Shown piece after piece: positions 44,280-54,724 of a stretch of 64,000 nt of DNA. The number at the start of each line of letters is the position of its first letter. Position 1 is the first letter of the stretch. The stretch spans positions 1-64,000 of the forward strand of contig JAKSYS010000013.1 in assembly GCA_022925895.1 (NCBI GenBank). The letters run 5' to 3'. Source of the DNA: Fragilaria crotonensis. Its lineage: Eukaryota > Bacillariophyta > Fragilariophyceae > Fragilariales > Fragilariaceae. A program made the translations under genes and the position numbers. The notes under the pieces are model-generated. The model was not told where the DNA came from. It searched no databases and saw nothing but the letters and a program-made list of their open reading frames with translations.

Positions 44280-44635
44280 CAGGCTGTGTTATTTCGGGGT
44301 TTCTCCCCACGATCCCCAAATAGTTTATTTGGGGATATTTTTAAAAGTTTATTCGGGAACTTTAATGGGGAACCATACAGTACACTGTACACTGCACGTT
44401 CTACGTAATTTCTACGTAGATATTCAGTACATCAATGTCTGATACAGTACTGAAACATCAGTATGACAGTACGGGTCGACAGTTTGAAGGTTCGAGTCTG
44501 CGGAGAAGTCGATTAAACTAGACTCGGAGTACTGAATTCTACATGTTTTACGAATCTTATTTCGGGAACTTTTGAAAAGTTTAATCGGGAGAAATCTCCC
44601 CAAATAAGGAAAAGTTCCCCAAATAACACAGCCTG
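44280..44635. mobile_element. hAT-type MITE, 356 bp, 8-bp target duplication
   Basis: The ends are CAGGCTGTGTTATTT and its reverse complement, and the inner sequence repeats CCCCAAATA-type words in inverted order. Exact 8-base duplications CATGCCAC flank it at 44272-44279 and 44636-44643. An 8-bp duplication and ends that start with CAG are typical of hAT. There is no coding capacity and no hAT transposase in the window. Confidence 0.88.
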
Positions 44636-44643
44636 CATGCCAC

Positions 44644-45069
44644 GAACGACGTTTCTCATCACATTTTGTTGATGAGAAGGGTTAGAAGGTCAAAAACATA
44701 AATGCTGCTTCCTTATCCTAAGAGCATCTCTTATGGAGGGGATAACTCAATCATGTTTCAAAAAAAATTGATTTGATCCCGTCGGAAGCATGCGAAATCA
44801 TGTCGAGGTACAGTACACTGTACAGTACTGAACGGTACGAGTCTGCGAAGGCTCACAATTTTACTTTCATCTAAGTCCAACCATTACATGCCGACTACAC
44901 ATTGTCATTAGACCGGTTAGCACTACATTACAAGATTCTCAGTGCTCTCGGATGGCTTAAATCAGTTTATCAGACCCAGTATGCTGACGAGCTACGGCGA
45001 TGGCATCCATCTAAGGGCACAGGGATGAGGTTCAACCTTATTAACTTAAGTTTTTATTCATTTAAACAA
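44644..45069. other. Stretch leading into the LINE nest
   Basis: Mostly non-coding. A short open stretch at 44902-45090 (DELRRWHPSKGTGMRF) shows no match to the LINE copies. At 45012-45026 there is CATCTAAGGGCAC, similar to the first bases of the E1 inverted repeat but with no partner in this area. Confidence 0.4.
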
Positions 45070-45073
45070 CAAT

Positions 45074-46530
45074 ATGTCAATAACTGTCTCTGATGTTCAC
45101 GTGGACAGTCTGCACGGGCCAGAGGACGAATACATAATGAATGCGGACCATTTAAAGCGATGCAGTCGGACACAACAAACGGACCTAAACCTGGTGAGAC
45201 TATGGCTTCAAGCGACGACACTCGCCAATCTTGCTGATCCCGACCGGCCAAACAGAATCTTGCTTGACAATCTAGGCGCCAAGCGCTCGGCCTCTTTTGT
45301 CCCATCAGATACATGGCCTCGTCAATCACAACCGACAAAAGCGCAAATTCGTCTCTGGAAACGCTTTATTACGTCGTCATATCTCCGCTACATCCCTTAC
45401 TGGAAGACAACACAATCTAGGCGCCAAGCGCTCGGCCTCTTTTGTCCCATCAGATACATGGCCTCGTCAATCACAACCGACAAAAGCGCAAATTCGTCTC
45501 TGGAAACGCTTTATTACGTCGTCATATCTCCGCTACATCCCTTACTGGATGACAACACCAGTATCAAAACAGTCAACGGTTCCGGTCGTGCCACCACAAA
45601 CAAGTCAAATGACAAATTTTCTGGAATATATCTCCCACCGTCTCCGACGCACAGAGCGGAGATTACTTGATGGCTTGAAACAAATCGCAACCGACCTAAA
45701 GATTTGGAGGGCGTTCCGTTCAAAATCGCGTCTCCACCTAGCATCTTTCGGAGGGCTCGGAGACAACTTGGCAACTCATGGTTGGATATTAAGCACGGGA
45801 ATGGAGATTTTGTTTCAGTGCTCAGGGCTCGTTGACGGCCCGATCGACACCAACTCATCGACAAGAAGCGAACTAGGAGGTTGCGCATCTTCCCTCCTAC
45901 TTCTATCTACTCTATCAGATTTTTGGGGACTACGTCACCGATGCTCTTTCCGTTGGTATACGGATAGTAAGTCCGCCATTAGTCGCTTAAAAAATTCGGA
46001 AGTCAGAGAACACGTCAAAGCCAAATGCCCCAAGACGCTGATCTTCTCGCAATTATTGCCTTGAGTCGCGACAAATTGAGACGACCATTCAAACCTCAGT
46101 GGGTACGATCCCACCAGGACCATAAGACTGCCTACAACCGACTTCCACTGGCTGCACGTCTCAGTATCGATGCTGACTTTCTCGCAACCCGCTATCGACA
46201 GCATGGCCGTCTCCGAGCCATCGCTTCCATAGATCATCACTACGATCAACAGGTATCCATCTACATTAACGGTACACCTATCACTGGACAATATGACGAA
46301 TGCATACGATTCCATGTGAATGGGTAACACCACCGAAACTATGTCCAACAGCACAATGGTTGGAGCAATAAGACATGGGATGCCGTCAACTTTCATACTT
46401 TTGGGCTCCACTTCAAACGGATGCCACATTTTCAACGGAGTCAACACTTCAAATTTGTTCATGACTACCTTCCACTCGGTGCACGCAGGTTTCGCGAGGC
46501 CACAGTAAAAGATGAATAAATAAAACTGTG
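45074..46530 (+). mobile_element. LINE copy B: 5'-truncated, RNase H and C-terminal part
   Basis: Reads in three or four plus-strand frames that align with the last part of LINE copy A. TDLNLVRLWLQATTLA matches TDINLVRLYLQIITLS. RNase H follows with TNSSTRSELGG and FRWYTDSKSAI carrying acidic catalytic residues, then PQWVRSHQDHKTAY. Reverse transcriptase is absent, so the copy begins well inside the original gene, as expected for incomplete reverse transcription. It ends near AATAAATAAAACTGTGTT (46513-46530), the same 3' tail as copy A (54705-54719). A 145-base tandem duplication lies inside (45268-45557). The frames are broken, so it is dead. Confidence 0.8.
45268..45557 (+). repeat. 145-bp tandem duplication inside LINE copy B
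   Basis: Two nearly identical 145-base units start CAATCTAGGCGCCAAGCG at 45268 and at 45413, running to CTTACTGGA-GACAACAC. The only differences that I see are at the end. 145 is not a multiple of three, so the duplication also shifts the frame. Confidence 0.9.
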
Positions 46531-46608
46531 TTGTACACAATTTCATACTAAATAATTCGAGAATAACGAACCGTCCGTCAACCGTTCTTACGTAGCGACT
46601 GTAAGAAG

Positions 46609-47286
46609 TTGTCACGTACCACCATGTCCATTGGAACGGGACCTCCACCGCCCCTTGGCAGCCATCCAAATGGCATTGACATCACCGACCCTAAGTACGC
46701 GTTCAACACTGAAGACTGGATCGACACCCCGAGACAATTCCCCGAAACATTCATAAATGGCACATCTATGACTATCAGGAAGGAAAATGACTCGGCATAC
46801 CAGAAGGTCGGCAACGCATCAACATGGGAAAGATACATTACCTTTGGATACCATGCCTACGATCACTGCTTCCAGTTTGAGACCCAATGGGAGAAAATGA
46901 AGGAAAATGAGACAGATGCACTCATATTTATCTGGAACGTGTACTCGTATCACCTGAACAGAGCTCTGGACATGCCAAGGAAACTCGAACGGTGGGCAAT
47001 CGACATTGCAAGACCATACCTGCTAAACAACCTTCCATCGGCTCTCACACCAGATACTACTGATCCTCGCACCGCCCGACTGCACTACGAAGAGCCTGAC
47101 TTCATGGACTTCGAAGACTCTAAACTCCCAGCGGTTGATTGGCAACTAGTAGGAGGAAAACGAACAACCAAAGACGCAACCCAGACTCCACTCCCTGTTT
47201 CCCCGGAACGCCCTCCACCAGCCATCACTCGGACAAACGACACATCACAACCATCAGCAACAACAGGGGATCTCCACCACTGGTAG
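46609..47286 (+). CDS. LINE copy A, first open region
   Basis: This is an open frame of 225 residues; the first ATG is at 46624 (MSIGTGPPPPLGSHPNG). Middle residues are WERYITFGYHAYDHCFQ and a helical ALIFIWNVYSYHLNRALD. The end is Pro/Thr-rich. No RNA-binding or nuclease motif is evident. Because the next open region overlaps it in another frame (47139 on) and reads on smoothly from the Pro-rich end, the two may once have been one protein, or this may be the separate first ORF usual in LINEs. Confidence 0.5.
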   Translation: MSRTTMSIGTGPPPPLGSHPNGIDITDPKYAFNTEDWIDTPRQFPETFINGTSMTIRKENDSAYQKVGNASTWERYITFGYHAYDHCFQFETQWEKMKENETDALIFIWNVYSYHLNRALDMPRKLERWAIDIARPYLLNNLPSALTPDTTDPRTARLHYEEPDFMDFEDSKLPAVDWQLVGGKRTTKDATQTPLPVSPERPPPAITRTNDTSQPSATTGDLHHW

Positions 47287-47299
47287 CGGAAATCGATCC

Positions 47300-49085
47300 C
47301 ACACCACTAGACAACGGCTTCGTTCAGATAAACGACGGAACGCTAAGGATCACAGTAAAATGGCGACCAACAAACTTTGATGAACTCTCAGATGCACCCG
47401 ATAAATGGAACTACGAAGCGACAGACCTGATTCACTACATTCTAGGCACAGCACACGGAGCAGTTATCTACCCATGGAAGACCGCACCAGGGGCCGCAAC
47501 AGCAATTCCATACATCGACCTGACACCAGACAACCTACCTGACTACCTTGGACAACGCACTCTTCCAATCAGCTCCTCGAAAATGTTTATCTTCAGTTTC
47601 CGACTATGTCTTACCGCAGGACCTCGCATGTGGCTCAACAACCCGGAAACAAAACGAAATTTTGAACATCATCATGTGGAACTCAGTCTATCGAATGCCT
47701 CAAGTGACAGCGGTAATATTACGACGGCGGGATATATCTTCTTCAAACACCCAACTCTTACTCACAGATTCTTCTACCTGAAAGAGCTCCGACGAAAACT
47801 GCCACCGGCCACTCCGTTCTTTGACATAGTATCCCTTATGAGGAAAACTCCAACAGGAAAAACAGCTCCCCACCTGACAGTGAAATGCGGCGAAAATCAT
47901 GTCGGAGCCCTAACGGAAATCCTCTCAACATATCTCAATGGCAAAGACACTTCTGTATTTCTCGGACGCCTATTACTCTCTAAAATGGACACATCTGAAG
48001 TTGATGCCATCTTCCAAACACACGTTGACTTTGTGACGACTCTCAGATGCCTATCTCTCTCACCGGTAGTACAAAATATTGATCGCGTCAGAACAGAATA
48101 CCGACAAGAGGGGAACATACTCCGAACGGCGAGGTTGTGGGCAAAAACATTAATCGACGAGGAAGGGAACAGTTTGAAATGCGACGTAGAGAACGGAGGA
48201 GACAACCAACGTGTGCACAACTTCTGGTCCCAGTTTCCAACTTGAACATGGCTCGGAAAGCACTCATCGACTACAAAGAAAGCATCGCACCGTACAGCAT
48301 GCGGGAGAACAAATTCGTGGAAAGAGTCACACAAGCTCACCCCGCAGAGATCTATGTCCCTACCGAAGCTGCACACCACAACCTCGACCTCATTAAAGGA
48401 TTGAGTCCAACCACAGCCTGGGTCAATGCACCAGCGTCGCTCAAGCAGCCTCCACATCAGTCATCTCCAACTACAAATTACCGACCACCAAACAGTACCA
48501 CCAACGACAAACATCAACTTGCCAACGCACGCATAGTGAGAACAACCATTCGATCAGAGCAATGCCGAACCATGTTCCAAAACCTAAGGAAAGTGGTCAA
48601 ACCGACAGAGCGAAGTAGTCTAGACAAACTTCTGCTCCCACGACACAAAGACACTCCAACATATCCAAGTGATTTCCAGTCATTCCTTCTTACTACCGAT
48701 CCGGAGGATATCATATGGGACACGGTATTGGACAAAGAAACAATTGAACACAATCTACTACGCTACAACCGCAACTCATTTCGCGCAGCAGCAGCCTCAC
48801 CATGCGGACACGGACCAATATTCAACGGCCTATCATTCAACAGCCTGTCGGTGGAATCGGAGGCACTTCTGGCAGGGTAACATACCGGCAAATTGGCATG
48901 GCAACGACCACATATTGAGGGAATTTTTGACCTCATTTGCTATTCCGGAGGCGGTTAAGACAATGCCAGGGATATCGACGGACATAAATGAGGAAAATGT
49001 CCGATATGGATTCAAAAAATGGAAGGAAACCACCTCTACATCACCATCAGGGCGACATCTGGGACATTACAAGGCAATTATACAA
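47300..49085 (+). pseudogene. LINE copy A, N-terminal part of the polymerase protein
   Basis: Three frames cover it. 47300-48245 encodes GFVQINDGTLRITVKW, TAGPRMWLNNPETKR, FLGRLLLSKMDTSEVD and related segments. 48140-48880 encodes a basic start and later LLRYNRNSFRAAAASPCGHGP. 48880-49085 encodes ILREFLTSFAIPEAVK and the reverse-transcriptase entry block WKETTSTSPSGRHLGHYKAI. No endonuclease motif could be recognised. The reading stops at the 17-base duplication at 49069-49085 because another element landed there, and the same protein resumes at 51456. Confidence 0.65.
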
Positions 49086-49629
49086 TTAATTAATAAAACC
49101 TAATTATTGGGTTGTCATCGCCTCCGGTCTTTTGTCAAGACCAGAGCATGTACCCTGTCCTGGCAGTACCATATTTCAGGCTGCGAGGACTTATCTAACC
49201 TTACAAGAACATGCAAACATAGAAAGTGTACAAAGCCATGAGAATGAGGTAGGGCGGATGGCTGTAGTGTGGAAAGAACTGGAGGATAAAAGGCAGTGTA
49301 GCAGTAGTCAGTAGACCAGTAGATGATAGAACAGTAATCGGTAGAATGGTTGTCAGGATGGTAGTCAGTAGGGCAGTAGTCAGTAGGGCGGTGGTCGGAG
49401 GATCAGTAGATGGTAGAACATCTGTCGGTAGTACAGTAGACGGTAGAACGGTGATCCGGAGATCAGTGGACGGTAGAAAATCTGTCGGTAGAACAAAAAA
49501 AAAAACCTAAAACTCTATTTTACGTGCTGTTGCGTTGTCCGATGAAAAAACAATCAACCCGCACGGCCCGACAGGATCTTAAACAGACAACGTCGAGCAT
49601 ACAATACCCCGCTCACTCTTTTCGTCACT

Positions 49630-50090
49630 AATTACCGAATCGGAGTGAAAAAAGTTCGAATAGATCTGGTACCCTTGATTGCCAAGTCTCTCACTCTCTT
49701 GATGCTTTCCTGCATGGTCGGACCATGAATTCGCAACCAGTTCTTGTTGTGTCTCGTAGGCTGCGATAAATGTAAGTTCATATCTTCGGTAGCAACTCCT
49801 GGACGCGTGGTTCCATTTGAAGTCTGAGATCGTGGAATTTTCTGACTCGCTCGAGACCAGGTCGCGCTGATTTGTCGCCGAAGTCGCTTGTCGGCGCCGT
49901 GAATGTCTTGATTCCTCATGGACCAGAGTAGGAACCATTGGTTCCAGACGAATTTAATCAGATTAATTTGCCACCGCTGCCCTGTCATGACCTTGGTTCT
50001 GACAGCTGAACCTAGTTGAGAATACCACCTTTCCTGATATTGGCTCCACTTGATTCCGAACCGGCCGTTAAATATTTGCCTCCAACCGAT
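49630..50090 (-). pseudogene. Reversed LINE C-terminal fragment
   Basis: On the minus strand this reads SIGWRQIFNGRFGIKWSQYQ, WNQWFLLWSMRNQDIHG and later TRHNKNWLRIHGP. It aligns with the C-terminal tail of copy A (LIGWHQLLLGYLSKRWRLL, then LWLGQNETLHAQ). It is therefore a diverged relative. It lies between the two minisatellite parts and is open in frame with the minisatellite on its 5' side. Confidence 0.7.
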
Positions 50091-51060
50091 GGATCCGGAG
50101 ATCAGTAGACGGTAGAAAATCTGTCGGTAGAACAGTAGACGGTAGAACGGTGATCGGAGGATCAGTAGACGGTAGAAAATCAGTCGGTAGAACAGTAGAC
50201 GGTAGAACGGTGATCCGGAGATCAGTAGACGGTAGAAAATCTGTCGGTAGAACAGTAGACGGGAGAACGGTGATCCGGAGATCAGTAGACGGTAGAAAAT
50301 CTGTCGGTAGAACAGTAGACGGTAGAACGGTGATCGGAGGATCAGTAGACGGTAGAAAATCAGTCGGTAGAACAGTAGACGGTAGAACGGTGATCCGGAG
50401 ATCAGTAGACGGTAGAAAATCTGTCGGTAGAACAGTAGACGGTAGAACGGTGATCCGGAGATCAGTAGACGGTAGAAAATCTGTCGGTAGAACAGTAGAC
50501 GGTAGAACGGTGATCCGGAGATCAGTAGACGGTAGAACATCAGTCGGTAGAACAGTAGACGGGAGAACGGTGATCAGGAGATCAGTAGACGGTAGAACAT
50601 CTGTCGGTAGAACAGTAGACGGTAGAACGGTGATCGGAGGATCAGTAGGCGGTAGAGCATCTGTCGGTAGAACAGTAGACGGTAGAACGGTGATCCGGAG
50701 ATCAGTAGACGGTAGAACATCTGTCGGTAGAACAGTAGACGGTAGAACGGTGATCAGGAGATCAGTAGACAGTAGAACATCTGTTGATAGAACAGTAGAC
50801 GGTAGAACGGTGATCGGAGGATCAGTAGGCGGTAGAGCATCTGTCGGTAGAACAGTAGACGGTAGAACGGTGATCGGAGCATCAGTAGACGGTAGAACAT
50901 CTGTCGGTAGAACAGTAGACGGTAGAACGGTGATCAGGAGATCAGTAGACAGTAGAACATCTGTTGATAGAACAGTAGACGGTAGAACGGTGATCGGAGG
51001 ATCAGTAGACGGTAGGAAATCAGTCAGTAGAACAATAGACAGTAGGACGGTGATCGGAGA
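50086..51060. repeat. 60-bp minisatellite, about 16 units
   Basis: The unit is about ATCAGTAGACGGTAGAA[A/C]AT then CTGTCGGTAGAACAGTAGAC then GGTAGAACGGTGATC[C]GGAG. It repeats with an exact 60-base period and scattered variants that form sub-families: AAAATC versus AACATC, GTAGGC versus GTAGAC. Each unit itself holds two copies of AGTAGACGGTAGAA. Because 60 is a multiple of three, both strands stay open for 300 codons or more, but these frames are a by-product. An older, degenerate stretch of the same unit lies at 49305-49495. Confidence 0.95.
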
Positions 51061-51455
51061 TGGTTCATGGGTCGGAGCACGGAAATTTGTTTGATTGAGT
51101 TGTCGGCAACGCAGAAACATACCAGGTGCGATGTAGAAATGTAATATTTGAGGGAAAAGTGAAATCAATGTGGTTTGTTTTCTCTTCACCCTGTTGCTCT
51201 GTCGAATATGGCTTTGCAGGAACATCATTGCCTTTATCAGGTGGATATGGGACAATGGTCGAATCGAAACGAGGGGGGTTCGGGGAACCTCCCTTTCATG
51301 ACTGTTAGTGTGCTCTTAGAGTGTGTAGAAACGATACTAGAAAAACACGTAGGAGAAGGAACGGTGACAAAATTTACGGGACAACTTCCTATTCGGTGTA
51401 CGCAGATACGGTCGGCGGACAGAACGTATTGTGCGAAACTGAACTAGAAAATTGT

Positions 51456-52500
51456 ACAAGGCAATTATACAAGACGACACGCTGCTCACATGTTTGACAC
51501 ACTTCATGCACATCACAGTGAAAAGCGGTTTGACAATACGACGCTGGTGCAATGCAGTGAATATTCTTGTTGAAAAAGATCCGGGGCAACCAAAACTCAC
51601 AAGACTGCGAATCATCCACTTATTTGAAGCCGACTTCAACCTGTTTCTAAAAATGATTTGGGGCTCCAGACTCGTGAAACGGGCAGTCCAACTAAAACTG
51701 CTAAATGACGGACAACACGGATCAATCCCACAAAGAAAGGCGACCGACCCGATCATGTTGACACAACTCACTACAGACCTGTGCCGCATTCTAAAACATA
51801 ATCTGGCACGATTTGATAACGACGCAAGTGCATGCTACGACAGAATCATCGTGGCCCTTGGAATGCTTGCGGCGAGACGATGCGGAATGCCAGACACGGC
51901 GATTCAAACACACGCTGACTCTCTCCGCCTAATGAAGTATACAATCAAAACTGTACACGGAGTCTCGGAGAGCAACTATCACGGGACAACGTTTGAACCC
52001 CTTTTTGGTACCGGACAGGGTAGTGGCGCCTCACCATCGGTGTGGCTCACACTCGTAGTGGTCCTCATGAACACGCTTGACAAGATAGTCCCTGAACGCA
52101 TGAAATTCCAGTCCCCTGATTCAACTATGCGCCACAATCGATTAATTGATGCATTTGTTGATGACACCTCACTCGGATTCACGGATCCAGGACTCATCAC
52201 ACTGGAAACTATGATCGGGAAATTGAATCACATCGCACAGACCTGGGAAAAGCTCTTGTTCTACTCGGGCGGGGCCTTAAATCTATCAAAATGCTCCTGG
52301 TATACAATGTACTGGGACTGGAAACAAGGAAGACCGATCCTCCGGCCGATGGAAACGGACGACCCGCGCTTAACTCTGTATACACAAGGGAAAACAAACG
52401 ACCCAATTCCAATCAAACGCAACTCAGTACACCAGTCGAGTCGAATCCTCGGTGTATACCTTGCGCCCGATGGCAACTTTGCAGATCAACTTAGATCCTG
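51456..52500 (+). CDS. LINE copy A, reverse transcriptase domain
   Basis: Open for about 349 residues after the insertion. Palm motif A reads FDNDASACYDRI, motif B-like GTGQGSGASPSVW, and motif C AFVDDTSLGF with the paired Asp residues. NLSKCSWYT follows as in motif D/E. The polymerase core is therefore intact at the residue level, although its N-terminal entry block is separated by the insertion. It ends in a one-base shift near 52500, after which the thumb region continues in the next frame. Confidence 0.8.
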
Positions 52501-53829
52501 AAAACTAAGGCGGATGGATTTGCCATCAGGCTCCGCTCCCCCAAGTTGACACCGCGAGACGTGAAAACTTTTCACAAGACAATGTACGCACCAGCTATGC
52601 AATACGTACTCCCATGCCTTGCGCTCGACGAAGAAGAAATGGCTCCCGTTCAGACCCAAGTGATCACCTCGATCCTGCAAAAACTGGGATACTCATCAAA
52701 ACTCCCGACAGAGATACGCTACGGACCCTCGGAACTCGGGGGGCTTGACCTTATGGATCTTCGCACAGAATTGGGTATATCAACAATAAAATATATGAGA
52801 GACTCAATCTACTCAGGAACGGAGGCAGGAAAGCTAATGCTGCTCAACTTGAAGTACTCCCAAATTGAGTCAGGTATCGCTCGCCCACTTCTGGAATACC
52901 CTGGTCTTGGAATTCCATACTTGACGCCCACATGGATAACATCAGTCCGCCAATTTCTGTTTCAACACAATCTCACGATCTCCTTAACAGATACGATCGA
53001 GATCCTTCTTAGAGGAAGTTTTGATAAATGCATCATGGACAATGACGCACTATCCAGATACACTACAAGACAACGAACCGACATCAACCTCGTCCGCCTG
53101 TATCTCCAAATTATTACTCTATCGGATATGTCTCACAAGGATGGAACAACGGCATGTGAATACCACATACGCGGAGAACGACGTCCAAACCAAAGCATTC
53201 GGATCCACACATGGCCAAGACAGGAGACTCCGACAAAACAGCAAGTGCGTCTGTGGCGACGGTACATATCATCCAACTTCCTAAGGTACTCCATCAAAGA
53301 TCTGACTAGAGAACTGCGACGCCCAATAAAAAAGCAATGGATAAAAAGTCACCAGGACGGAAAAACACCATATGCCAAACTGACACCGGACGCACAACTC
53401 AATGTCGACGTGGATGCCTTGGCAACAAAATGCCATCACAACAAAAAGTCAAAACCAAGAAGAACGACCGACCATCTCCCAGGGGTACAAATGAGTATAT
53501 CTATTCTCAAAACACGGTACTATGGAAATGTCGACGCACACATTAGATATCACATCAATGGCAGCTACCTCCAAGGCTACACTCAAGCCCGACACCACTG
53601 GACAGACGCAGTATGGAACATGATCGATTTGGAGGCGTTTGGAAAGTATTTCAAAGCAGTATCTCTCAAGCACCAACCAGCACACGTAGAATTCATCCAC
53701 AATCAGCTTCCCCTCGGCGACCGTCTATTTCAACGATCGGCAGTCAAGGATGAGAATCTCACACGCTGCCCGCAATGCAAAACTACGGACGAAGATATCC
53801 CCACTTTCTTCACTGTTCGTACAACATAA
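52501..53829 (+). pseudogene. LINE copy A, thumb region and RNase H remnant
   Basis: Open from about 52502 in the second frame (KADGFAIRLRSPKLTPRD on). It contains MYAPAMQYVLPCLALDEEE, YGPSELGGLDLMDLRTELG and QRTDINLVRLYLQ. At about 53290, FLRYSIKDL jumps straight to LRRPIKKQWIKSHQDGK. In copy B about 500 bases, including the RNase H acidic motifs, lie between the equivalent positions, so the RNase H core has been deleted here. It ends with CPQCKTTDEDIP, the first half of a zinc knuckle that continues in the next frame. Confidence 0.7.
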
Positions 53830-54620
53830 ACCGCACCAAAAGCATCACCACAATGCTCAAAACAATTCTCAAGGACAGCCACCCCAGCAACCCGGCACTC
53901 GCGTCATGTATTGAGCAGTACCTTCACAACCCAGGAACTCCCATCACATACCGCAATGACAAATTTCCCATCTCCATGGACGAAACTCTGCAACGGGCGA
54001 TCGAGGAGCAAACTCTCATCGGTTGGCACCAACTTCTACTTGGCTATCTATCAAAGCGGTGGCGACTACTCGCATCAATGGACCCTACGAATAAAGACAA
54101 CCCGAATGTGCAAGCGGGACGACATAAAATACACACAGTGCTAACAGCCATGACTCTCATGATACGGGAGCTATGGCTCGGACAAAATGAAACTCTACAC
54201 GCACAAAAAGACGAGCAAGCCCAGACGGTATACTCGATGGAATCAGCGGAACTCAGGCACTATCACTCGAACCCATCACTCATTCCAACCGCGGACCAAC
54301 ACTACTGCCGCAACATCACGCTCAATCGGCTCCTTCAAAGCCGCCCATCGGTACGACGCAGGTGGCTAACGAGGGTTAAGACGGCACGCGCAGCATATCT
54401 GAAAGACGGACAAAACCAACAAACACTACCACAATACTTTCTGAACAACCCCGCAACAAGGCCCCCACATCCACGGGAGCCTCGCCGCCCACACGAACGC
54501 ACAACTAACAATGCACGATCCACCACTACACAACAACGAATGACAGCCTTTTTCCCAGGACGCCCCCCAGACACACACATCGCCACCACTACTGTAAATC
54601 CTTCGCCCATTCTCCCCTAG
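53775..54620 (+). CDS. LINE copy A, C-terminal segment
   Basis: Open for 281 residues. It completes the knuckle (PHFLHCSYN), then gives TLIGWHQLLLGYLSKRW, IRELWLGQNETLHAQ, SNPSLIPTADQHYCRN and RRRWLTRVKTARAAYLKDG, ending Pro/Thr-rich (RMTAFFPGRPP). Relatives of this tail appear twice more in the window (reversed at 49630-50090, and copy C at 54725-55310). The 3' untranslated part (54621-54719) is short and ends in AAATAAAACTGTGTT. Confidence 0.65.
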   Translation: MQNYGRRYPHFLHCSYNINRTKSITTMLKTILKDSHPSNPALASCIEQYLHNPGTPITYRNDKFPISMDETLQRAIEEQTLIGWHQLLLGYLSKRWRLLASMDPTNKDNPNVQAGRHKIHTVLTAMTLMIRELWLGQNETLHAQKDEQAQTVYSMESAELRHYHSNPSLIPTADQHYCRNITLNRLLQSRPSVRRRWLTRVKTARAAYLKDGQNQQTLPQYFLNNPATRPPHPREPRRPHERTTNNARSTTTQQRMTAFFPGRPPDTHIATTTVNPSPILP

Positions 54621-54724
54621 AGTGATGCCAAGGTTGGGTACCGTGTGAGTCCATGCAAACGTTCCTACTAGAGGTAAACCTATATAATTCGCTTTACATT
54701 TTTAAATAAAACTGTGTTCATGTT

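Larger units (their letters stand above)
49086..51455 (-). mobile_element. 2.4 kb insertion in LINE copy A with 17-bp target duplication
   Basis: The 17 bases ACAAGGCAATTATACAA occur at 49069-49085 and again at 51456-51472, and the interrupted reading frame (HYKAIIQ...) resumes exactly there. A long duplication of this type fits target-primed LINE insertion. The inserted DNA contains an early minisatellite stretch (49305-49495), a reversed LINE C-terminal segment (about 50090 to 49630 on the minus strand), the main 60-bp minisatellite (50086-51060) and unrecognised flanks. The orientation is inferred from the minus-strand LINE segment; the TTAATTAAT at the left end could be its short 3' tail. 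Confidence 0.75.
46531..54720 (+). mobile_element. LINE copy A: near full-length non-LTR element, split by a 2.4 kb insertion
   Basis: Order: a first protein region (46609-47286), a second region leading to reverse transcriptase (47300-49085, interrupted, resuming 51456-52500), a thumb/linker part (52500-53300), a C-terminal segment with a C-x2-C...H...C zinc knuckle (about 53760-53820) and a basic tail (to 54620). A 3' tail AAATAAAACTGTGTT ends it at about 54719. About five frameshifts are visible, the RNase H present in copy B is missing, and a 2370-base insertion sits in the reverse transcriptase. The clade is not assigned; the SGRHLGHYKAI and AFVDDTSLGF blocks are of a type I recall from many diatom repeats. 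It directly follows the tail of copy B. Confidence 0.8.

Noticed and set aside
45012-45026. CATCTAAGGGCAC, similar to the E1 inverted-repeat end
   Set aside because: It is short, without a partner in inverted orientation nearby and without a duplication; probably chance.
50086-51060. CRISPR-like array
   Set aside because: There are no unique spacers; the whole 60 bases repeat, and the host is a eukaryote.
49632-51255. Long open frames of 300-395 codons on both strands over the 60-bp repeats
   Set aside because: The unit length is a multiple of three and has no stops, so every strand and frame of this kind stays open. There is no start context, composition or homology that suggests a protein.
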